A stretch of DNA of 64,000 nucleotides from Harmothoe impar (Eukaryota; Annelida; Polychaeta; Phyllodocida; Polynoidae), in NCBI GenBank assembly GCA_947462335.1, contig OX381718.1, positions 43,400,281-43,464,280 of the forward strand, written 5' to 3'. Under the pieces are notes generated by a model. It ran no database searches, had not been told where the DNA came from, and saw only the letters and a program-made list of their open reading frames with translations. Numbering within the stretch: position 1 is the first letter of the stretch; each line of letters opens with the position of its first letter. This document shows positions 20,137 to 31,229 of the stretch, in pieces. The translations under genes were made by a program, and so were the position numbers.

Positions 20137-20367
20137 TTAGGGAGTGCTCATTTCTTAAGAACATGGGGGGGGGGGGGGGTGGCGGTGAGATTTCACACAG
20201 AACGTACAAAAAGTATCCCCCCCGACAGGTCAATCGCGCCCGTTTACGCCCCGTTTGTAACCCATGGACTTTTTGAGTCAAAACATGTGGAAGAGGTCAA
20301 GAGGGGTCATGATATTTACCCCTCCCCCCCCCCCCCACGCAGTTGTTAAAAAATCAGCACTCCATTA
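20137..20367. mobile_element. AGGGAGTG-ended MITE, second copy
   Basis: Ends TTAGGGAGTGCTCATTTCTT and AAAAAATCAGCACTCCATTA, with G-runs just inside each end in mirror orientation (G14 at about 20164, C12 at about 20325). Confidence 0.7.
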
Positions 20368-20711
20368 AAATAGCTGCCCAAGTAAAAACCCCGCTGGAAA
20401 AAAGGAGATGGCAATAATACATACAGTATGCTTCAGTACACAGAAGTAAACTGTCCCCTCCCCAATAAAAGAAATACAGTAAGAAAGAAGAAAGATTTAA
20501 TCATAAACTCAAGTGTCTGTATACATCTCCATCTTGCCGACACAATGACACAGGATTTCCCAAAGTATGGTTTTCTTAGATTTAGGAAATTGATATTCTG
20601 TGTATCATCAGTATTTTCTTTCATTCTTAAAGTTTGATTGCGAGACCTTTATATGGTATCAGTTTACATGAATCCATTGCACTCATTTATAATGTATAAA
20701 GGCCACTCTCA

Positions 20712-20850
20712 TAGGGCCGCATAGCGCTTTAATACGCAATGTCCCTTGTCGTCATGATGCATGGATGCAGCCCTAGCTAGTCTACTCGCAAAGGCTGCAT
20801 TCATGCATCATGATGGAATGATGATGACGGACATTGCACATTATATCAAT
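20712..20850. mobile_element. TTAA MITE, left half only
   Basis: GGGCCGCATAGCGCTTTAAT through one stem-loop to ATGATGACGGACATTGCACATTA; the right half is deleted or fused directly to the right terminus. Confidence 0.8.
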
Positions 20851-21169
20851 AAGTGTCAGTTTTACAATAAATCACCAATACAGGTTTTATCATACATGGA
20901 TGATTAGAAATATCAGTGTCCGCCTCATAGTTTCTGTCCGACTAATGGTGAAGGTACGCTCATGGTGAATCTACCCTATAATCTGCATTCAACTAAATCT
21001 GTCAAGTCTCACAGCTGATAGCTAAATCATCTCTTACTGCCTTTAAGAAGTTAGAAACTCCAAGATGGGGCCATTCACTGGTATTGCATTCTCCTCCCTG
21101 ACTGCAGAAAGGGATGAGATGGTCTGGTAGTGTTGCCTTTGTATGTTACCAATCGGTCAAAGCTGTTGT

Positions 21170-21409
21170 TTAACCCTTTATAGACTGCATATTGCTTTAA
21201 TGTGCTTTGGGTGCATACCCTTCATCGTCATAATGCATGGATGCATCCCTGGCGAGTTCGTCATGATGCATGGATGCAGCCCTGGCGAGTTTCTTATTCT
21301 TTTATGCATCAGACCAACCCTCTTGGGTTGATACACCACTAAAGGATCGACATGATGCATGGTAAACAAGGGGCTATGAGGCAGCACTATGCAGCTCTTA
21401 AAGGGTTAA
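21170..21409. mobile_element. TTAA MITE with tandem internal module
   Basis: 240 bp with TTAA at each end. The half-module CGTCATNATGCATGGATGCA plus CCCTGGCGAGTT occurs twice in tandem (21227-21289) in place of a proper stem-loop. Confidence 0.9.
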
Positions 21410-21754
21410 CAAACTTTCCGAGTGAAATACAGTCATCACTGATAAGGACGATGGTGGGGAGGGGGGGGGGGTGTCTATACTGACATAGGGTGGCGTTTTA
21501 TTCCAACGCCAGAAGGTGCAAGGAGGCTGATAACATACACCATCTATACTTTTGACTTCAAGTGGAGCGAAAGACGATAGGAGTCAGATCGGCTCCAGAC
21601 TGCCCATGGTGCAGGGAGGCAGAGGGAGGGATGATAAAGATGTTTTAAGTGGATATGGTGTGGTGTTACTGGGCTGTATGTGGCCTTAGAGGGAGGGCCT
21701 TATAGGGGCCTCCACTCTACGCTCCACCCAGGATGGGCTGTGTGATGACGCGTC

Positions 21755-21998
21755 TTAACCCCTTAAGGGCTACATACTGCTTTAATATGATAAACTACTT
21801 GTCGTCATGCTACAAGAGTAGACTTACCATGGCTGTATTCATGCATCATGATGGCCGTTTTGGGAGTGCATTAACTCTGTAAGGTCAACGTGATGCATGA
21901 ATGAGGCTCTAGTGAGTTACTCGCCAGAGCTGCATTCATGCATCATGGCGATAAAGGACAGAATATATCTAAGCATCATGCGGCCCTTAAAGGGTTAA
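21755..21998. mobile_element. TTAA MITE, A/A type, 244 bp
   Basis: TTAACCCCTTAAGGGCTACA to GCGGCCCTTAAAGGGTTAA. The right flank TTAAGTGGATGCGGTGTGG also occurs 350 bp upstream (21645) as TTAAGTGGATATGGTGTGG. Confidence 0.9.
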
Positions 21999-24141
21999 GT
22001 GGATGCGGTGTGGCCTTACAAGGTTTGTATGAAGGTAGATCTTAAAATAATCTTCAGCTGAGCGTGCAATGGGTGGATGTATAAAGGGCCCTGTGCCCTG
22101 TGCTGTGGGCCCTTTGTATGCTACCACCGGCGTAAAGGGGGTGATCCACTGCCGCGAATTTGCTCAGTTTTTTTTTGCTACGAGTTTATAATGCACTGGT
22201 GTGAGTAAACACGGATAGAATGTCCCAGGAGTAAATCACAGTCTCTGTAACAGCTTATCCACAAGGTTCGTGTGTGTACACTGAAAAAGTAAGTCTGTCT
22301 CCAGATTCTTTCAAGTGACTGAAAATAAACGAGTTCAAAACGTGTCAAAGTAACAAGGAATCGGGTCTTCTAGCTGGAGATAAAAGACCCACTTGGCATG
22401 TACCAGCCCAAAAACCGACATTTGCCAGCTCCAGATTCTATTTCTGGGATGGTAACCTGATAGGTTAGACAACTTTTGACTCGTTTATTTTCTGACAGAC
22501 AATATTCGACACAAACTCGCGCCAGTGGATCAGCGGCTTAAGTAGACGTGGATATGTGAAAAAGATCGTTAAAAAGAAGTAAGAATGTTTAAAGTCAGTG
22601 CTAAAAAAGTAGAGTGGAGGGCAGAGACGGAGAGAGAGAGGGGGTGGTAGAGAGGTAGAGAGGGGGAGGGAGGGCAGGATATAGCGATAGGGGAAGCGAA
22701 AGAAAGAGGTACAGCGAATCTGAGAGAGTGAGAATCGGGGGTAGTGGAAGTAGGAAGGAAAGGAAGGTATATTTTCATAGACCATCTTTGACAACTTTAT
22801 GTGGTTTTGTAAAGATTGGGTTTCAATTGCAGAGGAAATTGAACTCCAGCCATGAGTGGGTGGTAGGTGGGAAACTACTATAAAATAGCTTCATAACAAA
22901 AAGAAATAGCAAGTCTCTTGCGCACCAGGGCATACATACACATCCTATGTAACCAAAGCATGAATCTTTGAATATAAGATATGGATGGATCTATAGGTAG
23001 CTTTGTAATTCTGTGGCTAATTCTGTCTTCTCAAAACCTCATAGGAAAGCACAGCCTGTTAGATGGAATAAATGTCCATGTCAGGACCTGCAATGCAGCC
23101 TTACCAAAGTCCTTGTAAGACCTTTGAAATCAGACTAACACCCTGAATAGGTCCTTATGAAAGCTTCCCATATCCAATTCAGGCTTGGTACCATGACTCA
23201 TCAGCATCAAATTATATATCCTTACGAAGCCAATAAATATCACCATTACCGTATGAATCATTTGCTGATTATTTCAGTATCTTGTGATTATTTTTCATTT
23301 TCTTCTTTCAATTGACTTCAGTGCATTCATAACACCTCTTCCAATTAGTAGTTCAAGGTAGCTTCAGGACCTGTCATCTCCATACCTCTACCATTCACCA
23401 CTTTTATAGACTAACCGATACTTCACCCCCTCACACCACGCCTCATCACTTCAGTCCTATGAGGAGGGCTAACAGTAAAAACTGGAGATTATATCTCTAC
23501 CTTTCCATCATTTTCCCTAGGCCTACTCATAGCGATATCCCACATATTCACACATAGGGCCCTTTGATAACAACCTACATGACCTATTGATGTAGGTGTC
23601 AAAGTATGTCACAGAATGTATTTCCTGAATATGTTGACAGCCAGCGATTTAATTAACCACACCATGAGGCGTGAGCCTAGTTTAGAGGTGTGGAATAGTG
23701 TAAGGTGCTGTGAAATAAGATCTCAGAAATTGGATAAGATTATACAGGATCGGCCCTATCCCAGTGGGCATAAGATCCAGTTTAACATTGAATCAATGTT
23801 GAATCAATGTTGAATCAATCAGCATTGGCAACAACGTGTCAATGTTGGTGCCATGTTCTGTACCTAACCGGGTGTTACTAGGTAGAGTCAGGTAGCCTGA
23901 AACATACTTTTTTCTTCCTCTTTTTAATATTTTAAAATATTTTTTTACTTAAGTAAGTCATGCCCAGGTAGTTTTGACTTCTTCCACTCCATCCCCCACC
24001 TGTGTAAGGCATCCTTACAGCAAGTAAAACATCCCCAGGTAACTGGTGCATCCAGGCGTCCCCAGCATACAGCCTCTGCCCCTGAGAAGAACCTGTTTGT
24101 ACTCCCTCCAGGGTGTCGGTAAACACCCCCTTCTTACTGAC
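21999..24141. other. Non-coding stretch with simple repeats
   Basis: Holds a short hairpin AAAGGGCC...GGGCCCTTT (22085-22118), a GA-rich tract (22615-22690) and three 12 bp units of TTGAATCAATG (23788-23818). No exon supported. Confidence 0.45.
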
Positions 24142-24532
24142 TTAACCATCCAAGGGCCGCATAGTGTTTTAATGTGATATGCCCTTGGTAAGATTGATGC
24201 ACACTGTTAGAAGTCAATGCGGCTAGGCAATAGAATCTACTGTAGTTTTACAGTGTATACTATGGTATTAGTGTCCATTGGTAGTAAAATCCATTGTTTT
24301 ACAGTATAAAAAGACGAATTCGAGATTCAGTATTTACAGTGCATAAAAATACAGCCCTGATGAGTCGACTGTCGAGTGTGCATCATGTCTACCATTCAGG
24401 CGTGTATCAAACCCGTATTGCCGGCCTGATCCATTAATGCAGGCCAGGGCTGCATTCATACATCAATGGCATCAATGGCATAACTCAAATGGCATAGCTC
24501 ATTAAAGCACTATGCGGCCCTTAAAGGGTTAA
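24142..24532. mobile_element. TTAA MITE interrupted by a CACTG element
   Basis: Left terminus TTAACCATCCAAGGGCCGCA at 24142, right terminus GCGGCCCTTAAAGGGTTAA at 24514-24532. Removing the 140 bp insert restores an ordinary A/A copy of about 250 bp. Confidence 0.85.
24202..24341. mobile_element. CACTG-ended MITE, 140 bp, nested
   Basis: Ends CACTGTTAG and TTTACAGTG, with internal TCTACTGTAGTTTTACAGTG. It lies inside the left stem-loop of a TTAA MITE, flanked by CA on both sides. Confidence 0.75.
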
Positions 24533-24627
24533 CTAGGATTAAAAGGTATATGATCTACGAAATCCACACCGTAGGTGTGGTGGCCGGCTTCCATCAAGGA
24601 TTCTGGATCACATATACTATTCTATAA

Positions 24628-24850
24628 TTATAATTGATGCACTAATGATGCATGATTGCATCACTGTTCACTTTAAGCAATACATGTATGCTGTCTTTAA
24701 ACGTGCCTTTAAAGGGTTAGTGTGGAGAGGTCATGATACATGAATGCATCGTGGTTCACCTGAAGTGCCATGCTGTCCTGAAAGGGTTAGTGTGGCGAGG
24801 TCATGATGCTTGAATGCATCACGGTTCACCTGGAGCGCCATGCTATAATG
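24628..24850. repeat. Tandemly repeated MITE-derived segment
   Basis: Units starting AAAGGGTTAGTGTGG at 24711 and 24781 repeat with a 70 bp period; each includes TCATGATNCNTGAATGCATC and GCCATGCT, i.e. right-end MITE sequence amplified in tandem. Confidence 0.7.
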
Positions 24851-25092
24851 ACCAATGGAATACTGTTATGCATCCATGTATCTGAGTGATACAGCAATCA
24901 CAACGGGTACATGCTGTTACATAATGTTCCCTAAGAATTCCGCAGTGAAGGCCAAGGAATTTTCTCATTGGTTGATAATGCAACCGGCTAGACGCCTATA
25001 CCCGGTACATGCCTTGGTCAGGCAGCTCTCAGAAAACAAATACTCTACCCCCACCCCCGTGCAAAGGTGCCGAGGTTATTCTGTGGGGACTC

Positions 25093-25248
25093 AGACGTGT
25101 GAACAACATCGTCTGACTGGTGTGCAGCAGGCCGGAGCGGGCTGTGTCAGCATTATTATGGCAAGCGCAAGAGTGGGGAGGGTAGACGTGTGACAACATT
25201 GTACCTATTGAAAACTCAGTAGACCGGAATGAGCAGTGCATTCTGGGT
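25093..25248 (+). repeat. Direct repeat, copy 1
   Basis: Shares GTGTCAGCATTATTATGGCA and AGACCGGAATGAGCAGTGCA with 25493-25628 in order. Confidence 0.75.
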
Positions 25249-25492
25249 CCGGGGGGGCCACTCCCTATCTTCTCTATAGTAACTGTGTGACCATCACCTC
25301 TAGTATTTTTTCAGTCGTTTGGGCTTAAAATGTACCCCCTTTTACTCCATAATTACCAAAAAAAAAAAAACCTTTTCAAGGGCCCTAGCGGGTCCATGCC
25401 TAGGGCCCAAAAACGGACACTTTCCCTTGAAATTGTGTTCACACATGGTATCGAAATATGAGTGAGTACCCCCCCCCCCCTCCGACGGCTTG

Positions 25493-25628
25493 TGACGTGT
25501 TAACAACATCCCACACTCCACACAGGAAAGCCGGATCATGCCGTGTCAGCATTATTATGGCAAGTGCCGACCAGACCTGTGAGCTATTGAAAGTTCAGCA
25601 GACCGGAATGAGCAGTGCATTCTGGGTG
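25493..25628 (+). repeat. Direct repeat, copy 2
   Basis: Second copy of 25093-25248, offset about 400 bp. The two copies are separated by AT-poor sequence with a poly(A) run at 25360 and poly(C) at 25470. Confidence 0.75.
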
Positions 25629-25702
25629 AGAGACGTGTGAAAAACATATAGAATGGTTGCAGGTAAGGTCTAATGCGTAAGGGGAACGAGCAGACGACGC
25701 AG

Positions 25703-25822
25703 CGTTCTGATCACGCTACAGCGGAGTGCAGTGCTGAGGGGTGGGAGACCACAGAGCCGCAAGGTTCTGATCAGCGGACAGCGGAGTGCAGTGCTGAAGT
25801 ATGCGGGACTAGAGAGCATATG
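25703..25822 (+). repeat. Two-unit tandem repeat, 60 bp period
   Basis: GTTCTGATCA...ACAGCGGAGTGCAGTGCTGA occurs at 25703 and 25763. Confidence 0.8.
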
Positions 25823-26392
25823 TATGTAGGGTGCAAAAAGCAAACGATGCAATGCTAATCCTATGGACGCGCAGATCACGTTGAAACCTTACGGAAAAGT
25901 GAACTCCTTAACCATGGCCGGGGACTCCGTCGCCGGCCAATAACAGGTTTGCTGATCCCTCACCACTGTCGTATCTGAGTACGTTTTTTTTATAATAGAA
26001 GAGAGAATAATTTATGTTAATTCAGGAAAATAAGCTGTATGCATTTGATTTTCAACAAACCTACTTCGGTGGTTTTATATTTGACAAGGACATAAAACCT
26101 CGTAAGACGCGATTTTTCTTACATTTCAATTGATCTCTTCGCAAGAATAGTATAATAGCTCTTGACGTCAAAAACTCTACCGACTGAAGGAGGAGTGAGA
26201 CATATCCATTGTAGGCTATTCGAGTTTACCCACGTAATATCGTCACTTTTTAGGTAAGATGACACAAATGGCAGAGTAATAGTATTGAGCTGTTTATAAA
26301 GATTGCACAATATTGGATATGAAAAGATTTAATGATGCTGTCTCAAATATCTAAAACGCTTATAACAGACAAGTAGTAGGGGACCCATTCAA
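25823..26392. other. Non-coding stretch
   Basis: No exon or repeat recognised. Confidence 0.4.
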
Positions 26393-26640
26393 TAACCATT
26401 TAAGAGCTGCATAGTACTTTATTGTGCTTGATCCTAGATCGTCATAATGCATGAATGCAGCTTTGGTGAGTCTGTTTGCCAGGGCTGCGCTAATGCACCA
26501 TCTTGACCATTCAGACGTGCATCAGACCCGTTCAGTAGACAACATTGGGGAGTCACCCACCAGGGCTGCATTCATGTATATTGGCAATAAAGGGCACAAT
26601 GCGTCACAGCACTATGGCTATGCTGCACTTGAATGGTTAA
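26393..26640. mobile_element. TTAA MITE, diverged
   Basis: ATAACCATTTAAGAGCTGCA to TGCACTTGAATGGTTAA; both stem-loops are recognisable with many mismatches. Confidence 0.75.
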
Positions 26641-26789
26641 AGGGTCCACAGCACCTGGTCAAGTGGAAAATGGCCTCAGTCCCACTTCAAAGCCCTTAAA
26701 TGTCTGTGAATGACAGAAAGGGACCATTTACAGTCTAGATCAGCGTGTCCCCCAGGGGCACCACACTCACAGGGCAGTCTGAACGACCC

Positions 26790-27070
26790 TTAACCCTTTA
26801 AGGGCCACAGAACGCTTTAATGTGCAATGTCCATTGTTGGCACGATATGATAAATGCAGCCTTGGTGAGTATACACTTGTATGAATGCAGCCCTGGCGAG
26901 CCTACGTACTCATGCATTATGCCGACTCTCCGGGAATGTATCAACCTTTTGAGTCTGCATGGTGCTTGAACGCAGCAGCACTCGCTAGTTACTCAACAGG
27001 GCTGCATGCAATCATCATGATGACAATGAACATTGCACAACAAAGCACTATGCGACCCTTTAAGAACTAA
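26790..27070. mobile_element. TTAA MITE, A/A type, with internal duplication
   Basis: TTAACCCTTTAAGGGCCACA to GCGACCCTTTAAGAACTAA. The left stem-loop half ATGAATGCAGCC...GGTGAG/GGCGAG is repeated in tandem (26849-26900), making it 281 bp. Confidence 0.85.
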
Positions 27071-27699
27071 ATCCGGGGGTGGCTCACTTTGTTTGGAGAC
27101 AAGCCCCAGCTCCCGTAAGGGCTTTTTTTTTTGATTTGAGAGATGTGCATAACACATCCTCGTTTATTTATACTGAATAAAGAAAGAGCTTTTTCAGCTC
27201 GATTAACATCCTTATCCAGTGTCGTGTATATGATTTTAACCTCGTATAATATATAATATTATCAGCAATAATGCTATTGCTTATACATAGTTATTATTAC
27301 ATTAGACACATCCAAAAATATCACATCGCGATTACATCATTTCTATCATGAAAATATAGACTTTGACTATCATCGTGTACTTGGGTTGGTCTAACATTTC
27401 AAACAAACAAAGTATAAGTATATAAATATAAAGGACCGTGTTGTGAAATTACATTCTATTCCTCGATAATATCTACCTGAGTAATATTGCATGTATGTAT
27501 GACAGTAAGGGATGGGCTCCCTGTACATAAGTATTCATGTATATTCAACGCTGTGTACCGGTATATTTTCAATATGCATGGATTTACAAATTTAATGAGT
27601 AGTATGTATATGGTCGATGAATAACTCTCATCTGAGATCACATTTTTTTTTATCCATAGATAGATACAAGAATACGTATACAACTAGTGGGGGGGGGGG
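27071..27699. other. AT-rich non-coding stretch
   Basis: Includes a short poly(T) at 27126 and a G14 tract at 27689-27702 that abuts the 3' side of the LINE. No coding exon supported. Confidence 0.45.
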
Positions 27700-27759
27700 G
27701 GGAGAGAAAAAATGGGTTCGGTGGGCCTATGTCACCGAAATTTTGTAACACAGCATAGC

Positions 27760-30651
27760 TCAGAAGTACATAAAGTTGTAGTTTGTGCTACCGAGCCATT
27801 TTTTTCTATTTAAATTGAAATCCTCATACGATTCTAAATTTCTTATATTAACATCAAGACAGTTCCATAGCATGGCTCCTCTATACAGAACATTTTTTCT
27901 CCCAGTCTCATTTTTGGGCAGGTATACTTTGAACAGACTGGCATCATGCGCTCGCGTGAAAATTTGTCTAACATTTAGCATTTCTTTATTCTTCTGTTGT
28001 TTGAACATAAAATTATAAAGATGCATAATCCTCCTAGGCTTTAGCTTTGATATTTTAGCCTCCTGATGTGTCGCCACAGTGGGGTACATGTGATTGACCT
28101 TTAAACATTTCCTGAGCGCTTTGTTTTCAATCACTTGTAATCTATCTAATACATTTTTGTTTGCAATATCATAAAATATATCCCCGTAATCAGCATGGGG
28201 CAATACCATGGTCTTATAGATGTCCAGGAGGGTTTTTGTGTCCAAAAGTTCATTTAGATTTGCCAACAAATATGATTTAAAAATCATTTTTTTACAGGCT
28301 AACTCCGCTTGCATATTAAAATTTAATACTTGGTCTATCGTGACCCCTAAATATTTCACAGAAATGCATCGTTCTAATTTCTTATCGTCTAACATTAAAG
28401 AGTGGTTCACAATTTCTTTTAGCTTAGACCTGAGGCCAAAAATTATATAATTTGTTTTTTTGGCATTTAAAGTGAGCTTATTCTTACAGAACCATTTACT
28501 TAGCAATTTTAAATCCTCCTGCATATCTATTGTTAAACTCTGTAGATTTTCACCCGTTAGAGACAGTACAGTATCGTCCGCGTACAAAAAAGACGTACAA
28601 TTTTTTAACACATTTTTGAGGTCATTTATATAAGCTAAAAATAGGGTAGGGCCCAAAATTGATCCCTGGGGTACTCCACAGCTCACCTCACCTTCGTTCG
28701 AGACTATCCCATTTGCAAAAGTTTTTTGTTTTCTATTTTCTAAATAATTTTTAAGCCAATTTAGACTTGATCCCGAAATTCCCATTTTTTCCAATTTTTG
28801 TATTAAAATTAAGTGATTTACGGTATCAAAAGCTTTTTTTAGATCGATTAGTGTTGCTATTGTATATTGTCTGTTATTTAACCCTTTATATATACTATCG
28901 GTGAAGTGAGCTATGGTGTCAATTGTTGAGTGACCCTTTCTAAAACCGCCTTGGTTTTTGTCTAATAAATCATTTGACTCAAAAAAATTCATTAACTGAC
29001 TATTTACAACCTTTTCAAGCAGCTTTCCTATTACCGGTAATAGGGTTACTGGTCGTAGATTTGCAACGTCGGACTTGTCCCCCTCTTTTTGGAGAGGTAT
29101 TACCGTACCAACTTTCCAGCTGTCTGGTACCATGCCCTGAGACAAAGACAAATTAAACAACTCGACAACTTTTTCTGGAATGGCTGACAGACAGTCCTTA
29201 AGCGCCCTGGAGGAGACTCCGTCAATACTGGATGCCTTGGCTATATCAATATCTTTGATAATATTTACAACCTCTTCTAGATTTGTTTCAAAGGATAATA
29301 GCGTTGGGGCTCTAGTTTCCCCATCAAAAGACCACGGTTCAACATAATTTCTCGCTAGATTTGGCCCTATATTTAGAAAGTACTCATTTATAAAGTCAGG
29401 TGTGTTCTCATGCTCAACCGCTATATCATCAATTTTGTTAATTAATTGAAAATTTGTAGATTTTTTTTCACCCTTTACCAATTTATTTATTATTTTCCAG
29501 AATTTTTTACTATCATCCCTGTTCTCCTCCAGTGCGTCTTTCACATATTTAGCCTTTGCTTTACGTATAAACTTAACAGTGCTGTTCCGTAACCGTTTGG
29601 CTATCTCCCAATCGTCTTGAGACTTAGTTCTGATAGCCTTTTTCAGAGCACAGTCTTTATCATGTATCAGTTCCAATATGTGGTCTGTTACCCATGGAGA
29701 CCTGTCCTGTACTACCTTAAATTCTTTTACCGGGCACATAACATCAAGTTGCCTTGTTAATATATTAAGTATAAAATCCCACCTCTGATTTACATTTTCG
29801 CAATCATCATATGGTCCCCAGTCTGCACCCCTGATACAAGCTTTGAACAGATCTGTGTTATATTTCCTATATGTTCTTCCAGAGAATTTAACCTTTGTGG
29901 ATGTTTCATAGTGGTCTACTAGGGTGATACCAACGACTACATGGTCACTGATGTTCCATGCCCTGGTGAAACTTTTATATAGCTTTGACGTGTTGGTGAT
30001 CACCCAGTCTAGACATGTTGCAGTATTTTCATTGCTCCTTGTTGGAATGTCAATTAATTGTTTTAGGCCCAAAAGATTAATACAAATTTTCATTAATTTT
30101 GTTGAGACTTTGATAGGATCCAAAAAGTCAAAATTAAAATCTCCCATGATAATTAGGTCTTTACGTCTCAAATTTGCTAATTCAATTTTGTTGTTAAAAA
30201 TTTCAATAAATTTTGCCTTATCTCCATCAGGGGGTCTATAAATATTTGCAACTACAATATTTTTCTTACCATTTCTAATTAACTCTGTCCACATGATTTC
30301 CATATCATTTGTGCTAGCGTTCAAATGAGCATAACTACTGTTTGAGTACAAAACATCATTTCGAATATAGATACCCACTCCTCCACCACCCTTAATCTCC
30401 CCTTCCCCCCAGGCTCTGTCAAGCCGTTCGAATTGATACCCCCTAATATCTACCTTATGGCTTGGAACTATTTCTTCCATCCAACTCTCAGAAATTCCCA
30501 TTACAGCATCACCACAGTCTCTCATATGTATACGTAGAGTCTCAATTTTTGATCTAAGACTGCGTGTATTTAGGTGAGAGAGGGTGTAGTCATTTCTACT
30601 ACTCCTTACATAATTATCATCTCCTACAGCTATAGTATTTTTTTGCCCATT
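27760..30651 (-). CDS. LINE ORF2: APE endonuclease / reverse transcriptase
   Basis: Nicks target DNA and reverse-transcribes the element RNA at the nick. The first ATG is at 30525 (921 codons), but it lies inside the endonuclease domain: the same frame is open to 30651, and the upstream part encodes YTLSHLNTRSLRSKIETLR, the usual endonuclease N-terminus with its catalytic Asn. Counting from the ATG, ISESW is at 11-15, GDFNFDF at 128-134, SDH at 193-195, the RT domain at about 465-735 with DLKKAFDTVNH at 561-571, GVPQGSILGP at 617-626, and catalytic YADD at 648-651. No ATG precedes the endonuclease, so initiation may be non-AUG, by reinitiation, or the start codon was lost. No RNase H is visible. 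Confidence 0.92.
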   Translation of the reverse strand, partial: NGQKNTIAVGDDNYVRSSRNDYTLSHLNTRSLRSKIETLRIHMRDCGDAVMGISESWMEEIVPSHKVDIRGYQFERLDRAWGEGEIKGGGGVGIYIRNDVLYSNSSYAHLNASTNDMEIMWTELIRNGKKNIVVANIYRPPDGDKAKFIEIFNNKIELANLRRKDLIIMGDFNFDFLDPIKVSTKLMKICINLLGLKQLIDIPTRSNENTATCLDWVITNTSKLYKSFTRAWNISDHVVVGITLVDHYETSTKVKFSGRTYRKYNTDLFKACIRGADWGPYDDCENVNQRWDFILNILTRQLDVMCPVKEFKVVQDRSPWVTDHILELIHDKDCALKKAIRTKSQDDWEIAKRLRNSTVKFIRKAKAKYVKDALEENRDDSKKFWKIINKLVKGEKKSTNFQLINKIDDIAVEHENTPDFINEYFLNIGPNLARNYVEPWSFDGETRAPTLLSFETNLEEVVNIIKDIDIAKASSIDGVSSRALKDCLSAIPEKVVELFNLSLSQGMVPDSWKVGTVIPLQKEGDKSDVANLRPVTLLPVIGKLLEKVVNSQLMNFFESNDLLDKNQGGFRKGHSTIDTIAHFTDSIYKGLNNRQYTIATLIDLKKAFDTVNHLILIQKLEKMGISGSSLNWLKNYLENRKQKTFANGIVSNEGEVSCGVPQGSILGPTLFLAYINDLKNVLKNCTSFLYADDTVLSLTGENLQSLTIDMQEDLKLLSKWFCKNKLTLNAKKTNYIIFGLRSKLKEIVNHSLMLDDKKLERCISVKYLGVTIDQVLNFNMQAELACKKMIFKSYLLANLNELLDTKTLLDIYKTMVLPHADYGDIFYDIANKNVLDRLQVIENKALRKCLKVNHMYPTVATHQEAKISKLKPRRIMHLYNFMFKQQKNKEMLNVRQIFTRAHDASLFKVYLPKNETGRKNVLYRGAMLWNCLDVNIRNLESYEDFNLNRKKWLGSTNYNFMYF

Positions 30652-31229
30652 TTACATACATAATACATACACAAATTTCATTTAAATCGGACATTAGTAG
30701 GTATGGGTGTCTAGCACCACCTACCAGTGGGGTATTTCTACCCATTACGAGGTATAGTGACTCCTTAACAGTGGAGTGAGTGCAGCTAGGCTACTAACAC
30801 ACTTAGTTAACATTTTACATTTCATTTACTAAATTCTTAGCTACCCTTTGTAACAGCAAATCAATGTACATACAAGTGCCTACAGAAATATAAATAATTT
30901 TTTTTTTTTTTTTTCGCTAGAAATACCGTATACTCATCGTCCTAACACACAAGTTAGCTCTGCCCCTCCATCTCTCGGGGAGTGTGGAGACCATAATTTC
31001 ATTTGATTCACTTTTGAGCCGTCAGGTGGCGCCTCTGTTCTGTACCGCGCTGACCCTGCTCTCGTACATAGCCTATGTTTGCGTCTGCTCTGTCTTATCA
31101 TAGTAAGGCCTAAATACATACAATCTATTAGGAATTTAAACAATAAATACTTTTAGCCTTGGTGTGTACGCTTCAGGTTTCATAATTAATTACTCATGGT
31201 TTACAGGCATATGGGACAACAAGAATCTC
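30652..31229. other. LINE inter-ORF spacer
   Basis: 578 bp between ORF1 and ORF2, with a T-run on the plus strand (A-run in element RNA) at about 30898-30914. Longer than the usual short spacers; it may include a small insertion ending in that A-run. Confidence 0.6.

Noticed and set aside
22465..22794. 109-codon minus-strand frame rich in Ser/Pro/Leu
   Set aside because: Arises from a GA-rich low-complexity tract.
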